From NCBI GenBank assembly GCA_000711775.1, contig ARYC01017349.1:1-64000 (forward strand): DNA of 64,000 bases, given 5' to 3'. Below, one piece after another: positions 46,601 through 55,715 of this stretch. Numbering within the stretch: position 1 is the stretch's first letter; every line of letters starts with the position of its first letter. The translations under genes and the position numbers were made by a program. Under the pieces are notes generated by a model. That model was not told where the DNA came from. It saw nothing but the letters and a program-made list of their open reading frames with translations, and searched no databases. This stretch comes from Oxytricha trifallax (Eukaryota; Ciliophora; Spirotrichea; Sporadotrichida; Oxytrichidae).

Positions 46601-49290
46601 AGACCATGCGAAGGTTCACAGAGAGAGAAAGTCATAGACTATTCATGAAGTGAGCAAGAGACTTTATAAAGATGTTTAAAAGCCAGATGAATTGAACATA
46701 GATTCAGGAGCTGGTACTGAGAGAAGAAATATCGGTCCAAGCAATCTATAAGAGGAAGAAAAATAAGAGAAGCCAAACCCCTTTATGAGCTAATTTAATA
46801 TGTGAATATACTCATTCGTTTAAATCTAAAACTTATTTATAAACATTCATTCTACCTTCTCTCGCACAAACTGTTGTCTTATCTACTCACTCTCTTGTAG
46901 TGAGTCTTATTTAACTCCAATAGAATTCGATTCCATTAAACTGTGGACTATATGAAACGTTATATACAGGAGTTATGTTTAACTCTTCATAAGCTTTCTT
47001 AGACTCCTTAGTCTTACGAACTGAGAGGTTGTCAACAAACAGGATAATCTCTTAATCATTGTATTTATCTCTTAGCTTAGGTAGCAACTCTATATACTAC
47101 TCTCGCTAAATAGAGCGAGGATGAATCACATAACTTTCTAGAACTAAATCCTCGCTAATACCAGCTAAGATTCCATGAGTGACAACCTTTACTTTTAAGT
47201 CATAAACCTCTATGTTATCATACTTCTTGTACCATAACTTATTAATAAAGTTGTTGATGGTAAACACAGCTTCATCAGCGTGTATGAACATGATGTTATT
47301 AGTAATAGCTCTTTGCATTTAATCATATATATAGTTTAAATTATTACTATAAAATAGCACTGTGAAATCAATTACTCTCTTCACTCTGTTGACAGTCTTG
47401 AAAGCAATACCATTTCTTCGATAAATGTTGGCTATAGTTTAAGGAGAGATACGCATGTCAGGAAACTTGCGTTGAAACATCACAGCTCGCTAATCAATTG
47501 GAAAGTGTGCCCAATACTTCAAAATCTTCGAGTCGCAGAAGTAGTCAATATGGTGTGAGAACTTATATTTTCTTGATGGATGCTTTCGAGGACCAGAATT
47601 AAAATGCTAAACAGCTAACATGCAGTGATACCTAACAGATGAGGCATTATTGTGTAAAAGCTTTGCTATAGCTGCATAATTAAGTACTGGTTTGACTTAG
47701 TCTATATTAATACTCGTACCATACCTAAGCTTAAGCAGTAAAAGTAAATATTACTCATCATAAATAGACCCTAAATTTCGCTAATTTCTATTTCTCATTT
47801 TTCAAATTGGCCTAATTTCTCTACTAACCCCAATAAGACCCCAACTATACCCTACAAATCAAAGCACTTATAAAACTCACTAAGGGGTTTTGGAGTTTTT
47901 AATATATCAACGAGCTTATATTCTCAGATTTGCTTGCTAAAATATTGATTTTTGACTAAAATCTCTCTAATAACCCTGGATTATGGAGGAGCACAGTTAA
48001 GTACCTACGACATCTCTCTCAAACCTTGCATTAATTTAATGCAATTGAATTCCATGAGGCATTTATTCCTAGTTTGCTCGATTACATAAGAGGAGGGAAC
48101 TCTCAAATAAGACAAGCGGCATCTGATTGTTTATCAAAAATTCTGAAGCATCAATATAGTACATAAAAAAGATAAGAGCTTATTAATCTGATACGATAAG
48201 ATCTAGCAGAATCATAGAGTTGCATTCTAAGGAAAACTTACATCTATTTCTGCAAATCAGCTGTTCAGGATTTTTCGAGAGAGTTTTTCAAAAATAATTT
48301 CTAAGACTCTTATTTGAATTTAAGTAAAGATAGAGTAGCAACTGTCAGAATGGAGTTTGCACACTTAATTAAAATTGATAAATTTCCCTAAAAATATCTA
48401 TTAAGATTATTGTTTCAACTCTATAGTAGCAATAAAACCATACCTAGATTATGATGTGAATATAAATCTAGAGTTAATGGACATTTTAAACAGATTAAAA
48501 ATGGATAGCGATCGTGATGTGGTAGAAGCAGTTGAGTAATGTGACTTTAAATTACTATAATAGAGAAAGCGATCTAGAGAAGAAGAAAAATCTCTAAATC
48601 AATAAAACCTTGAAAAAATTGATTATGAAGCTAAACTGGTACTTAGAGAGTAAAGAGTAAGTATATTGAATTTTTCTAATAAGGTTTTAGGAAGAAGAGG
48701 AACGTAAAAAACGCATGGAAGAAGAGGAAGAGTCAAAGTTTGATTTTCAAACCTTATTACAGGAATCTAGTAAAAAGTTTAAGAAAGGCAAATATAATCC
48801 AATAATTGGAAGGAAATCAGGGTTTGGAGCACTGACATCAAAGAATTCAGCAAGCTCTTCTACATCGTAACTAAAAACATAGAAAACAATTGGAAATACA
48901 TAAAGTACTGATAAAACACCTACAAAGAAAAAAGCAGTTGCAGGTTCCAAAAAGTAAATTATTTCAAATTATTAATGTTTATATCTAGTCCTTCATTTAT
49001 TATAGATCTATAAATATTTTATTATTTTCTTATTAATGTAAATTTGATTGCTTATGCCTCCTTAAGGGTCTTTAAGTGGAACAAATTCTGAAAGAAAGTC
49101 TATGATGCAAGTAGGGTCAAGCATAGGTGTGAATTCAAACGGGGATTTCTAAAAAAGGAATTCCGTATTAGTTACATCAAGCTCGAGCTAAATGGCTGCA
49201 ATAAATGGTTTGGCCACATAAAATGGGATTGCAAAGGCTTCTACAACAAAAATTCAAGGGCGTAAAGGATCCACTTTGGCTTCAGAATGA
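40638..49290 (+). CDS. HEAT-repeat protein, PP4R1 / PP2A-A-like, split by a TBE
   Basis: Alpha-solenoid resembling phosphatase regulatory subunits. ATG 40638 (MDFMNDIFGSEINELQ). Segments at 40638-42020 give HEAT repeats: ILKYIFPIIMDLPSLK, FAKQLGEIGFEREPNVLK, ICHDNNYKIRLDGAQFL, YLPELIELLN. An AT-rich IES (about 42020-42185) precedes a long open frame 42188-42987: DEEAYIRIEVLEILTELM, KSLEMRRHGAYNLACF, DPQIRYIIATSIHEAY, then an acidic/basic linker. At 42988 the frame is broken by a complete TBE. After it, from 47904, the frame resumes as YINELIFSDLLAKI, then FHEAFIPSLLDYIRGGNS and QIRQAASDCLSKILKHQ. A Glu/Lys coiled coil and a Ser-rich tail end at TGA 49288-49290. Removing TBE plus one AAT joins CCA-GAA to TAT-ATC in frame. 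Which phosphatase it serves is not shown. Confidence 0.75.
42988..43065. repeat. TBE left inverted terminal repeat
   Basis: Nearly exact reverse complement of 47823-47900, including CTTAGTGAGTTTTATAAGTG and the C4A4-type terminus. Perfect terminus on this side. Confidence 0.93.
43127..45323 (-). pseudogene. TBE 57-kDa zinc-finger/kinase ORF, broken by a MITE
   Basis: Two possible starts: ATG 45202-45204 (MAANLNRKATSLG), or ATG 45321-45323 (MMSNTQESTIVVAVPAP) joined in frame by a 26-bp intron GTGAGG...AATAG. Two C2H2 zinc fingers are visible: C-x2-C in FECNDCQNFF with HIKEIH, and YQCTTCMKSY with HMQKHH. A protein-kinase-like domain follows: RDYLYQNR, YVHRDLEPENVKL (HRD with Glu where Lys is usual), VVIDFNRALI (DFN in place of DFG), TPGYFP, and CDVWAVAAIILESG. 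These changes suggest a pseudokinase or atypical kinase. After KSI the frame is interrupted by the 622-bp element at 43258-43879; beyond it the same frame resumes (LEMIIVRAPSYSRQSL) and ends at TGA 43127-43129. Confidence 0.8.
43258..43879. mobile_element. MITE, family B, 622 bp, 8-bp target duplication
   Basis: Two long arms (about 43258-43535 and 43600-43879) are reverse complements, starting GGGGGGTACCTGTCTCACAC and ending GTGTGAAACAGGTACCACCC. The 8-bp direct repeat TATACTTT flanks it exactly (43250-43257, 43880-43887), as made by hAT-type transposases. No ORF of note. It interrupts the C-terminal part of the TBE 57-kDa ORF, so it is younger than the TBE insertion or arrived with this TBE lineage. 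Confidence 0.92.
45380..45600. repeat. TBE spacer with GTACTAATTAA-type repeats
   Basis: AT-rich segment between the divergent 57-kDa and 22-kDa ORFs, built of repeated TGGTACCAATT and AGTACTAATTAAATTTAAA words. The same spacer type makes up the middle of the mini-TBE at 38698-39261. Being between two divergent genes, it may hold their promoters. Confidence 0.65.
45770..46800 (+). pseudogene. TBE 22-kDa ORF, interrupted by a MITE and frameshifted
   Basis: ATG 45770 (MESISTTMKRVEAQEM; FRSKEDLYRYLTQH), then an intron of about 35 bp (GTAAGTATG...CTATAG, near 45871-45905) leading to VGLFLPMME. Here a 243-bp inverted-repeat element is inserted (45932-46174). The frame resumes as CTKISFLKAILCDEKK and runs through LPTKKQLSKKLPERS to KHPYLSRKL, where indels relative to the copy at 400-1190 bring a TGA (about 46551-46553). 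The function of this ORF family is not established. Confidence 0.75.
45932..46174. mobile_element. MITE, family C, 243 bp, AAT target duplication
   Basis: Terminal inverted repeats of about 42 bp (CATGACAAGTAATCCGAAAA...; right arm 46133-46174) surround about 160 bp of unrelated sequence. The flanks are AAT on both sides (45929-45931, 46175-46177), the same 3-bp target type as TBE itself. Keeping one AAT restores the 22-kDa reading frame (MME-CTK). No coding capacity; it lacks a telomere-like terminus, so it is not a TBE deletion product. Confidence 0.9.
46887..47780 (-). pseudogene. TBE 42-kDa transposase, C-terminus lost
   Basis: Homologue of the copy at 1203-2280. The catalytic residues are present: D in HADEAVFTINN, D in FVDNLSVRK, E in FNGIEFYW, again 34 residues apart. 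After YWS the coding sequence departs: about 70 bases present in the other copy are deleted and the frame shifts, giving RLTTRE and TGA at 46887-46889. About 50 C-terminal residues are therefore missing. No ATG is obvious at the N-terminus; the frame opens near 47780. Confidence 0.85.
47823..47900. repeat. TBE right inverted terminal repeat, mutated tip
   Basis: Pairs with 42988-43065. The tip reads GGGGTTTTGGAGTTTTT, two changes from the perfect telomere-like terminus seen at 2348 and 39261. Confidence 0.92.
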
Positions 49291-50170
49291 CAGAGGAATT
49301 GAAAGTATAAATATGTCAAATAATAAAATAGATGCTGTTCATTATTGTCAATAAATATCATATAAGACATTTATTGTCTAATGAGACTGTCGAATAAAAA
49401 GCATTATTGCTAGAAAATTTCTGTTTAGATATAAAAACTTTTATCATAGTAAGAACTATTTTACTTTTCAAAAAATCAAATGATTTAACAAAATTACAAC
49501 ATTCATTTTTATTCTGATTCTACAATATTTGTGAAAATTGCTTGTATAGATCAATATATCAATTATATTCTTTTCAATTTCGAATAAAATTTGCATTAAA
49601 GTATTATAGATAAGTTGGTTAAAAGGTAATTTAATTTTTACTATACTTAGAAGGAACGAATTATTTTGATTGTTAGTTACATTTTAATACGGAAAGAGAA
49701 GATAAGACCACGATTTAATTAACTTCAATCTTAAATTTAATTTTTACCTTTTATATTATTCTGATTATATCAATCAAAAATTATTTAAAAAATATATGAA
49801 AAGCAATTGAAAAAATTCTTTTAATTTTAAACTATTTAAATTAGTTTATTTTAAATTTTGATCATAAAAAGGGTCATTTCTAAAATCATTAATTTTTAAA
49901 TCCTTTCTTGTTTTTGCAATAAATATTTGTAATTGTTTTACAAATATTAATTATTAATATTTAAATCCATTTGCTCACTAATTACTATAGAAAATTAAGA
50001 TTATTATCTGTGAGTAAAATTGAAGAGACTCTCTTAATTTCGTGTGTGAAATAAATGATTTGATAAGATTGAGAGCATTTATGAGTAATTAATTGATAAT
50101 AAGAATACGTGCAATTGCTTTCTCATAAACAGTCCCTCAATTAGATAACTTGTTGAAGTTGTGGCGTTGA
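49291..50170. other. AT-rich convergent intergenic region
   Basis: Lies between the 3' ends of the HEAT gene (plus) and L27a copy 2 (minus). No coding signal; presumably transcript tails, chromosome-end sites in the macronucleus and germline-limited DNA. Confidence 0.45.
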
Positions 50171-51842
50171 TCAAGCAGTGAGTACGCAGACACCACCAGC
50201 TTCCTTAATTCTCTTCTCAGCGAGCTTGGTGAAGAGCTTGGCCTTGACGATGACTGGAATCTTGGGGAGAACTCCTTAAAGTTAGTTAATAGGAAACATT
50301 TAGACAGGTAATTAATTGATAAAATTAAAGGAAAATTTTAACTTACTATTGCAGTAAGATCAAATGAATTACAAATACCCTTTAAATTTGATAATAATTT
50401 AGCTTATCATCTGGTATCACTTATAATATAAGATTTATAAGATTTTCCTTAACTTACAGATCAGTCAACGATTTCAGTTTAATTAAAAAAAATTGAGCTT
50501 GTGTGAAGCATTCTCAGAAAATAACATCCTTTTATTTCTTATTAATTAAGAAAATAACTACTTATTATTAGAAATAACTTTTCAAATCAACCAGTATTAT
50601 GAACTTCGTAATTATAGATTCAGAGTTTTGTCCACTTGATAATATTAATTGATAAAAACGTTACATTTACTAATAGGTGATGATCAAAATAAAATGGTCA
50701 AGCTTTGGATAATTTATTCGAGTGTGATTGCTATGAATTATTGATAAATTACTTCCAATCTATCAAGTAAAATGTATTGAGAGTGGATAAAGGTTCGTTT
50801 TTATAGGGAATTCTTCTCCCAAGAAGCCCCAATAGGAATAAGCCTAAGAATTTAAATTTTTAATTTTAATGGTAACTCCTTTGCCGAGGACCTTGAAGAA
50901 ACCCTAAATAAAAGTTGATATTAAATAATAATTTACGGCTTTGGTAACATCAATTACGGGTGCCTTGTCCTTGCTGGCAGCGGCCTTCTTTCTGGTTTCC
51001 TCAGAGACGATGGCCCAGAGCTTGTCGAGATTAACAGTTGGTTGATGTTGATGGTTTCTCAACAAATGGAACTGTCTCATACCTTTCTTTCCGAAGTATC
51101 CTGGATGGCTAAATGAATCAAAGGTTACATTAAGCCAGAGTATTGTAAGAATTTAACTTATGATGAATTGTATTGTAAAACTATACCTTTAATACAGCAA
51201 TAAAGATAGTGGAAACTTACTATTTGTTGAAGTTGATTCTCATGTGATGCATACCACCAGCTTTACCTCTACCATGAGGATGCTTTCTGTGCTTTCCAAC
51301 TCTACCGTGACCGGCGGAAACGTGACCTCTTAGCTTTCTTGTCTTTTTCAATATAACCCATTAACTCTCATTTAATTAAACGATATTTTTATTTTAAAAG
51401 CTTATATTTAAGTATTCTTTGGTTGAGTTATAATAAGTCTTTAACGAGATTTATAGTTTAAATTTTTATAATGTAAGTAATTATAGCAAAGCATCATTTA
51501 ATTCTTCTATATCCTTAAAGTCAAGTTCTTCCTCTAGAAATTTTATTATTTTAAGATAATGTTTGATTCTTTCTTCTCTATTTACTTCCTAGATTGGCTC
51601 GATTATAATCAATTGAAAGATCTTATCTTTTTTAGCTAAACAAAAGTACTAAATACTTAAAGAGGTTCACATTAATTTAGACAGTCAAAATTATACAGTT
51701 ATATTTATACCAAAAGTTTCATAATTAGCCCATAAAAAAGCATTCGATAAATACTTAGTATAAATTAAGAATCTAAAGTGTTTTTGGGGTTCTAATGCTG
51801 CAGTCTATACACGCAACTATTTAATACCAAAGGATTTACCAT
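50171..51842 (-). CDS. RPL27A: Ribosomal protein L27a (uL15), germline copy 2
   Basis: Second, nearly identical L27a gene. ATG alone in exon 1 (51840-51842), a 35-bp intron (51805-51839), then ACTGCAGCATT (51794-51804) followed by an IES with the short pointer AAT (51353-51796). Exon 2 continues at 51221-51352, a 112-bp intron (51109-51220), then one uninterrupted block 50937-51108 where copy 1 has a 1.1-kb IES. A 33-bp intron (50904-50936) follows, then 50874-50903, a second IES with pointer AACTCCTT (50278-50881), and the last segment to TGA 50171-50173. The joined protein is full length ([24 protein letters not shown] end). MDS order is linear. Confidence 0.93.
50278..50881. other. IES in L27a copy 2 (pointer AACTCCTT)
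   Basis: An 8-bp direct repeat AACTCCTT at 50270-50277 and 50874-50881 bounds 604 bp of AT-rich sequence absent from copy 1, where GAACTCCTTTACCGAG is contiguous at 38251-38266. Retaining one copy restores codons for VLGKGVLPK. Confidence 0.92.
51353..51796. other. IES in L27a copy 2 (pointer AAT)
   Basis: In copy 1 the codons for TAALKKTRK are contiguous; here TAA and the first base-pairs of the next codon (51794-51804) are separated from LKKTRK by about 440 bp. Only AAT (ATT on the coding strand) is shared at the two edges. Short pointers are usual for non-scrambled IESs. Confidence 0.8.
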
Positions 51843-51982
51843 TTTGCTCAATTAGATATAATAAACAATTTAAAAGTTCCTAAACCTTAAAGCTCTTTTC
51901 TAAATTCATCACTCACTTAAATTTCTTGATACTTTTCAAATTTTCTTTATTGAATGTTTGTTACCAACTTTTTTGGATGTAG

Positions 51983-53483
51983 GTTATTGAGTTAGTTCAC
52001 CCAGAGATGGCTAACGTTCCTAAAGCTCAGATCAAGACCAAGTTGTCTGCAATTCTCAAGAGCAAGGAGGAGCAAATTGCTATTTTCGGACTTAAGACCA
52101 AGTTCGGAGGTGGTAGAACCACTGGCTTCGCTGCTATCTATGATTCAGTAGATTTAAGAAAGAAGTACGACAGCAAGAAAATGCTTAGAAGAGTAAGTCC
52201 CATTCATTAAAAGAGCATTATATGGGGACTTTTTGTTTTATATAAATACATTTTCTACCTGAAATAACAAATTCAACTTAGTTAAAGAAATGAAATGAAT
52301 AAAAGTTCATGGAATTTTAATTTCATAATTTTAGAGTATGACCTTGTTTAAAAAATAATCAATCCCTTTTATTTAAAAGAGCGATCACACAGATCGCTAA
52401 ACGTCTCCCATTTTACTTTTGTTTTTCTTCTGATTTTAATATTGTAGGAATACAATTGATTCAGAAAAATAAATAATTAATAATTAAACTATCAAAATCT
52501 TGGCAGTTAACTTTCTGGAAACCCTGGACAATATGGTACTTGTTCGATAGAGAATTCAAAATTAGCTGGACTTTACTATTGGCGGTACCCCTCTATCGCA
52601 TCACAGAAGCGAGATAAATCGAACTTTAATTTTGATCATTAAAATTAATTAAACAAATCGCCAAAATTAAAGTCAATTTATCTCGCTTCTGAGGATGCGA
52701 TAGAGGTATACCGCCAATAGTAAAGTCCAGCTAATTTTGAATTCTCTATCGAACAAGTACCATATTGTCCAGGTTTCCAAAAAGTTAACTGCCAAGATTT
52801 TGATAGTTTGTATAATTAATTTAATTTCTCAAATTCAAATGAATTCCTACAATATTAAATATAATAGGATGGTTACCTCGTAAGACCAAAGGGCAGCAGA
52901 AAGCAAAGAAAGGAAATCAAGGGCAGAGTCTTGAAAGTCAGAGGTATCGCCAAGGCAAAGGCCGCCACTTCTGGTGGAAAGAAGAAGTGAGTCAGAGGAA
53001 GACACACTCTTCGTGTAAGAGAAAATCTTCACTGTCGCAGTCTTTTTATAATTCTGCAAAAAAATTTATAACACAACTCTTAAACCTTTGATAATATATA
53101 TGAATCAGTATATATCTTCTTTCATTTTCATTAAATTAAATCTATATAATTTTTTTAAATAGAATAGGTTTATTCACGCACTATATATTTTATACATCTC
53201 TCATTTGTGATTCTTCATGCATCAATTAACTCATAAGAATTTTTATAAGAATTTTCAATAAATATTAATCCCTTTATATCAATAAAATATTGAGGGAGGG
53301 AGGTGGCTTGAATATCTATGAATTAATTTCAATAATAAATAGTAATAGGACTGTGAGTGTATCATTCATTATTTAATTAAGAGGAAATCTCGATAAAAAT
53401 GTCAGACCAGAAGTTTATCCTTTACGCTCGTAAATTCTTGAAGAACCCTCTCTTAGGAAGAAGACAATCAACAATTTAAGTTA
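51983..53483 (+). CDS. RPS24: Ribosomal protein S24 (eS24), scrambled: exon 1 segment lies last
   Basis: Small-subunit ribosomal protein. The body is at 51983-52192 (VIELVHPEMANVPKAQIKT, FGGGRTTGFAAIYDS). An intron 52193-52867 (GTAAGT...ATAATAG) joins in phase to DGYLVRPKGSRKQRKE and TGA at 52988-52990. The N-terminus is missing upstream and is found 400 bp downstream on the same strand at 53399-53483: MSDQKFILYARKFLKNPLL, then GRRQSTIQ. GTTA at 53480-53483 and 51983-51986 would be the pointer joining the two segments (STIQ-VIEL). The order in the germline is thus 2-1. The intron holds a MITE. A 13-bp repeat TTACCAACTTTTT (51961-51973, 53613-53625) also flanks the locus. Confidence 0.85.
52442..52852. 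mobile_element. Fold-back MITE, family A copy 2, within the S24 intron
   Basis: 411 bp, same ends as 5503-5917 (TTGTAGGAATACAATTGA) and the same arm features: TTGGCGGTAC, then TCTCGCTTCTG/GCGAGATAA in opposite arms. Flanked by TA (52440-52441, 52853-52854); here the wider site is TTAATA...TATTAA. It inflates an otherwise short intron, so the gene would tolerate it even without DNA elimination. Confidence 0.87.
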
Positions 53484-53748
53484 ACTTTTTAATTTGTACA
53501 TTTCTTCTTGAAATTAAAGTCAAAGGTAAAAAAATGGGTCCAAATTTTAATAAAAAAATAAAATTATAATGAATGCGTAAGTACCAAAAACACCAATTAG
53601 ACCTCATGATGTTTACCAACTTTTTAGATAAATAAAATAAATGCTTTTAATCTAAATGCTCAAAGTTTTCAAATTTGAATTCAATTGCTATTTCAAGCAG
53701 ACCTCATCAGACAAAAATTACGATCCAGATTGGACTAAAGTTCCAGAA

Positions 53749-55294
53749 ATGGCTGATACTAAGAAATCTTATAACATAGCAGCAAACCCTTGTTTTTAGA
53801 AAGCTGTTGTAAATTAAAATTTGAGATCTTTCGCTCAAAATAGAAGAACTAATCAAACTTTTTATTTTTAACTATATACATAGATTCATATTTTATTTCT
53901 TTAAGAAAGTAATTTTTCTAAACTATGAATCAGAGCAAAAGAAATCATGCCATTAAAGTTCAAACCAACATACTCTCTCCAAGAAAATAAATTGAAAATT
54001 CTTGTTCTTAAAATTTATACCAATACAGCTTAAGTCCCAGAAGCAACGGGAAATCCCTTAACTAATCAACTAGTCATATTTAATTCAATGCTAGTATATT
54101 GAATTAATCTACGAATCCATCGAAGGAAAACTTGGTCACTTACAATCAAGTTTCATAGTAAAGTACATTTAAAAATATAAGTGGTGGAAGTGGTCACAGA
54201 AAATAGATTAGTATAAATGCTAGTAGCACAGCATAGCTACCTAGTTCTTTGTTATATTGTAAAGAAAAACTATCAAAGCAAAATAAGCAAATTAAAATAA
54301 TGAATTAATTTGATTGTAAAAGTTACTTGAACCAAAATTCTCTGATATTTATGATGAAATTTGATAAATGAGTTATAGTTAATTTACATATACTTAGGCA
54401 ATAATAATCTCCAATTCATAACTAAGCTTCAAAAGTTAATTCTAACCAATAACAAAATTAGAGAGTTTAAAATGAAAAGAAAGTTTAGAAAAGCAAGCAT
54501 GAGATTAGTAACCCTAGTTTTTAACAATCAAATTCCCCTAAGTCATTTAAGAACTACTAGCCAGTTCTTCAAGGAAACATTCAATAACAATATAGCCCAG
54601 GGAATTCTTCATTGAAAGCTTAAGAAAGAGCTTTCACTTTTGGGCAGGTTAACTATCATTAAAATTAGAAATAAATTATGAACATTAGCATACTAATTTT
54701 TATGATAAAAATATAAGTTATAGTTATTGTGATAATGAGGTATTGTAATTTAGTATTAACTTTATAGAGTTGAGTTTATAAAGCACCAACAACTAGTAAA
54801 ATCAATATTAACTAGACCTCCAATACGAAAAAGATAAAAATGAAAGGAGTTCCTCCAAGAAAAACTAATCCCATTCTAAATCTCGCTCCCCATAAAAGCA
54901 GCAAATTTAAAAAATGCCCTCACAATCTCTTAAGAGTACTTAAGGCTTGATTGTAAATCTCAATGACTAACAATAAATGCAAAACAGAATCAAGAGAGCA
55001 TATGATAGCTGTAAATCTTCGCATAGTTTAAATAACTCAATGTCGCTTGGAAATCAAAATAACTAGCCAGGAGGAATGAGGGTTTAGGGTTTTGAGTTTT
55101 AATATGGAATCTAGCCATCTCACAATCAAGATAATAATTCGAATGAATATTAGTTTCAGCAACAAGTTTAGTAATACGGAATAGATTTGGATGACGAAAT
55201 GTACGATGACGATGATGAGTCAAATGTGGATATCTATAAATATTTTTGCTACTTTTAAGGAAAATCTAACCTTATTTTGATAAATTATGGATGA
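53749..55294 (+). CDS. Gln/Asn/Ser-rich protein with acidic tail
   Basis: Function not recognised. A possible first exon at 53749-53860 starts MADTKKSYNIAANPCF (open upstream too, from 53695). The main frame opens at ATG 53925 (MNQSKRNHAIKVQTN, with SPRK and LSPRSNG) to about 54360. Then come 54400-54650 (QQQSPIHNQASKVNSNQ; NSPKSFKNYQPVLQGN) and 54785-55294 (SRSPQKQQIQKMPSQSL; DLDDEMYDDDDESNVDI). It ends at TGA 55292-55294. The repeated S-P pairs suggest a phosphorylated, disordered protein. Junctions between blocks are AT-rich (54365-54395, 54655-54780) and may be introns or IESs. Confidence 0.5.
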
Positions 55295-55715
55295 AAGGTC
55301 ATCAGCTGAAATTTAAATTAACAAAGAAATGATTCATACAGGCCCTACTCTTTTCTAACTCTAAACATCAGACTCTTAAAGCATAAAATCCAAAGGCCAT
55401 AGTAGAATTTAAAGTTAAACATTTTCCCAGTTTAATAAAGCAGCCACCCTTAAAAAATAAAATCATAGTAAATAAAGTTAACAGAAACAACCATCTTAAA
55501 AAGTAGAGTCCTAAAATTAAAGCAATACCTTAAAAGACCCATAGATTATGACTAAACATTAGAATTACTTTAATTAATGAAAATTTATTTTATAGTATTT
55601 TCCAATCAAATTTTCTTTTGTGTATTTCAAGCAATCACTACTAAATAAATTAAGAGGTTGGAAATTTAAATTTGAATTTAAATTTAAATAAAGTAAAGTA
55701 AGAGTACAATCTAAA
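55295..55715. other. Intergenic stretch
   Basis: Between two plus-strand genes; no convincing coding frame. The AT-only run AATTTAAATTTGAATTTAAA near 55660-55685 is close to the start of the next gene. Confidence 0.4.

Larger units (their letters stand above)
42988..47900. mobile_element. TBE: Complete TBE transposon, 4,913 bp, with two nested insertions
   Basis: Starts CAAAACCCCAAAACCCC and ends GGGGTTTTGGAGTTTTT, flanked by AAT at 42985-42987 and 47901-47903 (3-bp target duplication). Inverted repeats are about 78 bp. Gene order: 57-kDa zinc-finger/kinase ORF (minus), spacer, 22-kDa ORF (plus), 42-kDa transposase (minus), as known for TBEs. Without the nested elements and their target duplications (622+8 and 243+3 bp) it would be about 4.04 kb, the usual TBE size. 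All three genes are damaged here, so this copy is unlikely to move itself. It lies inside the coding frame of the HEAT gene. Confidence 0.95.

Noticed and set aside
49291..50170. AT-rich simple sequence as a possible replication origin
   Set aside because: No repeated motif or dyad beyond base composition; most non-coding DNA here looks the same.
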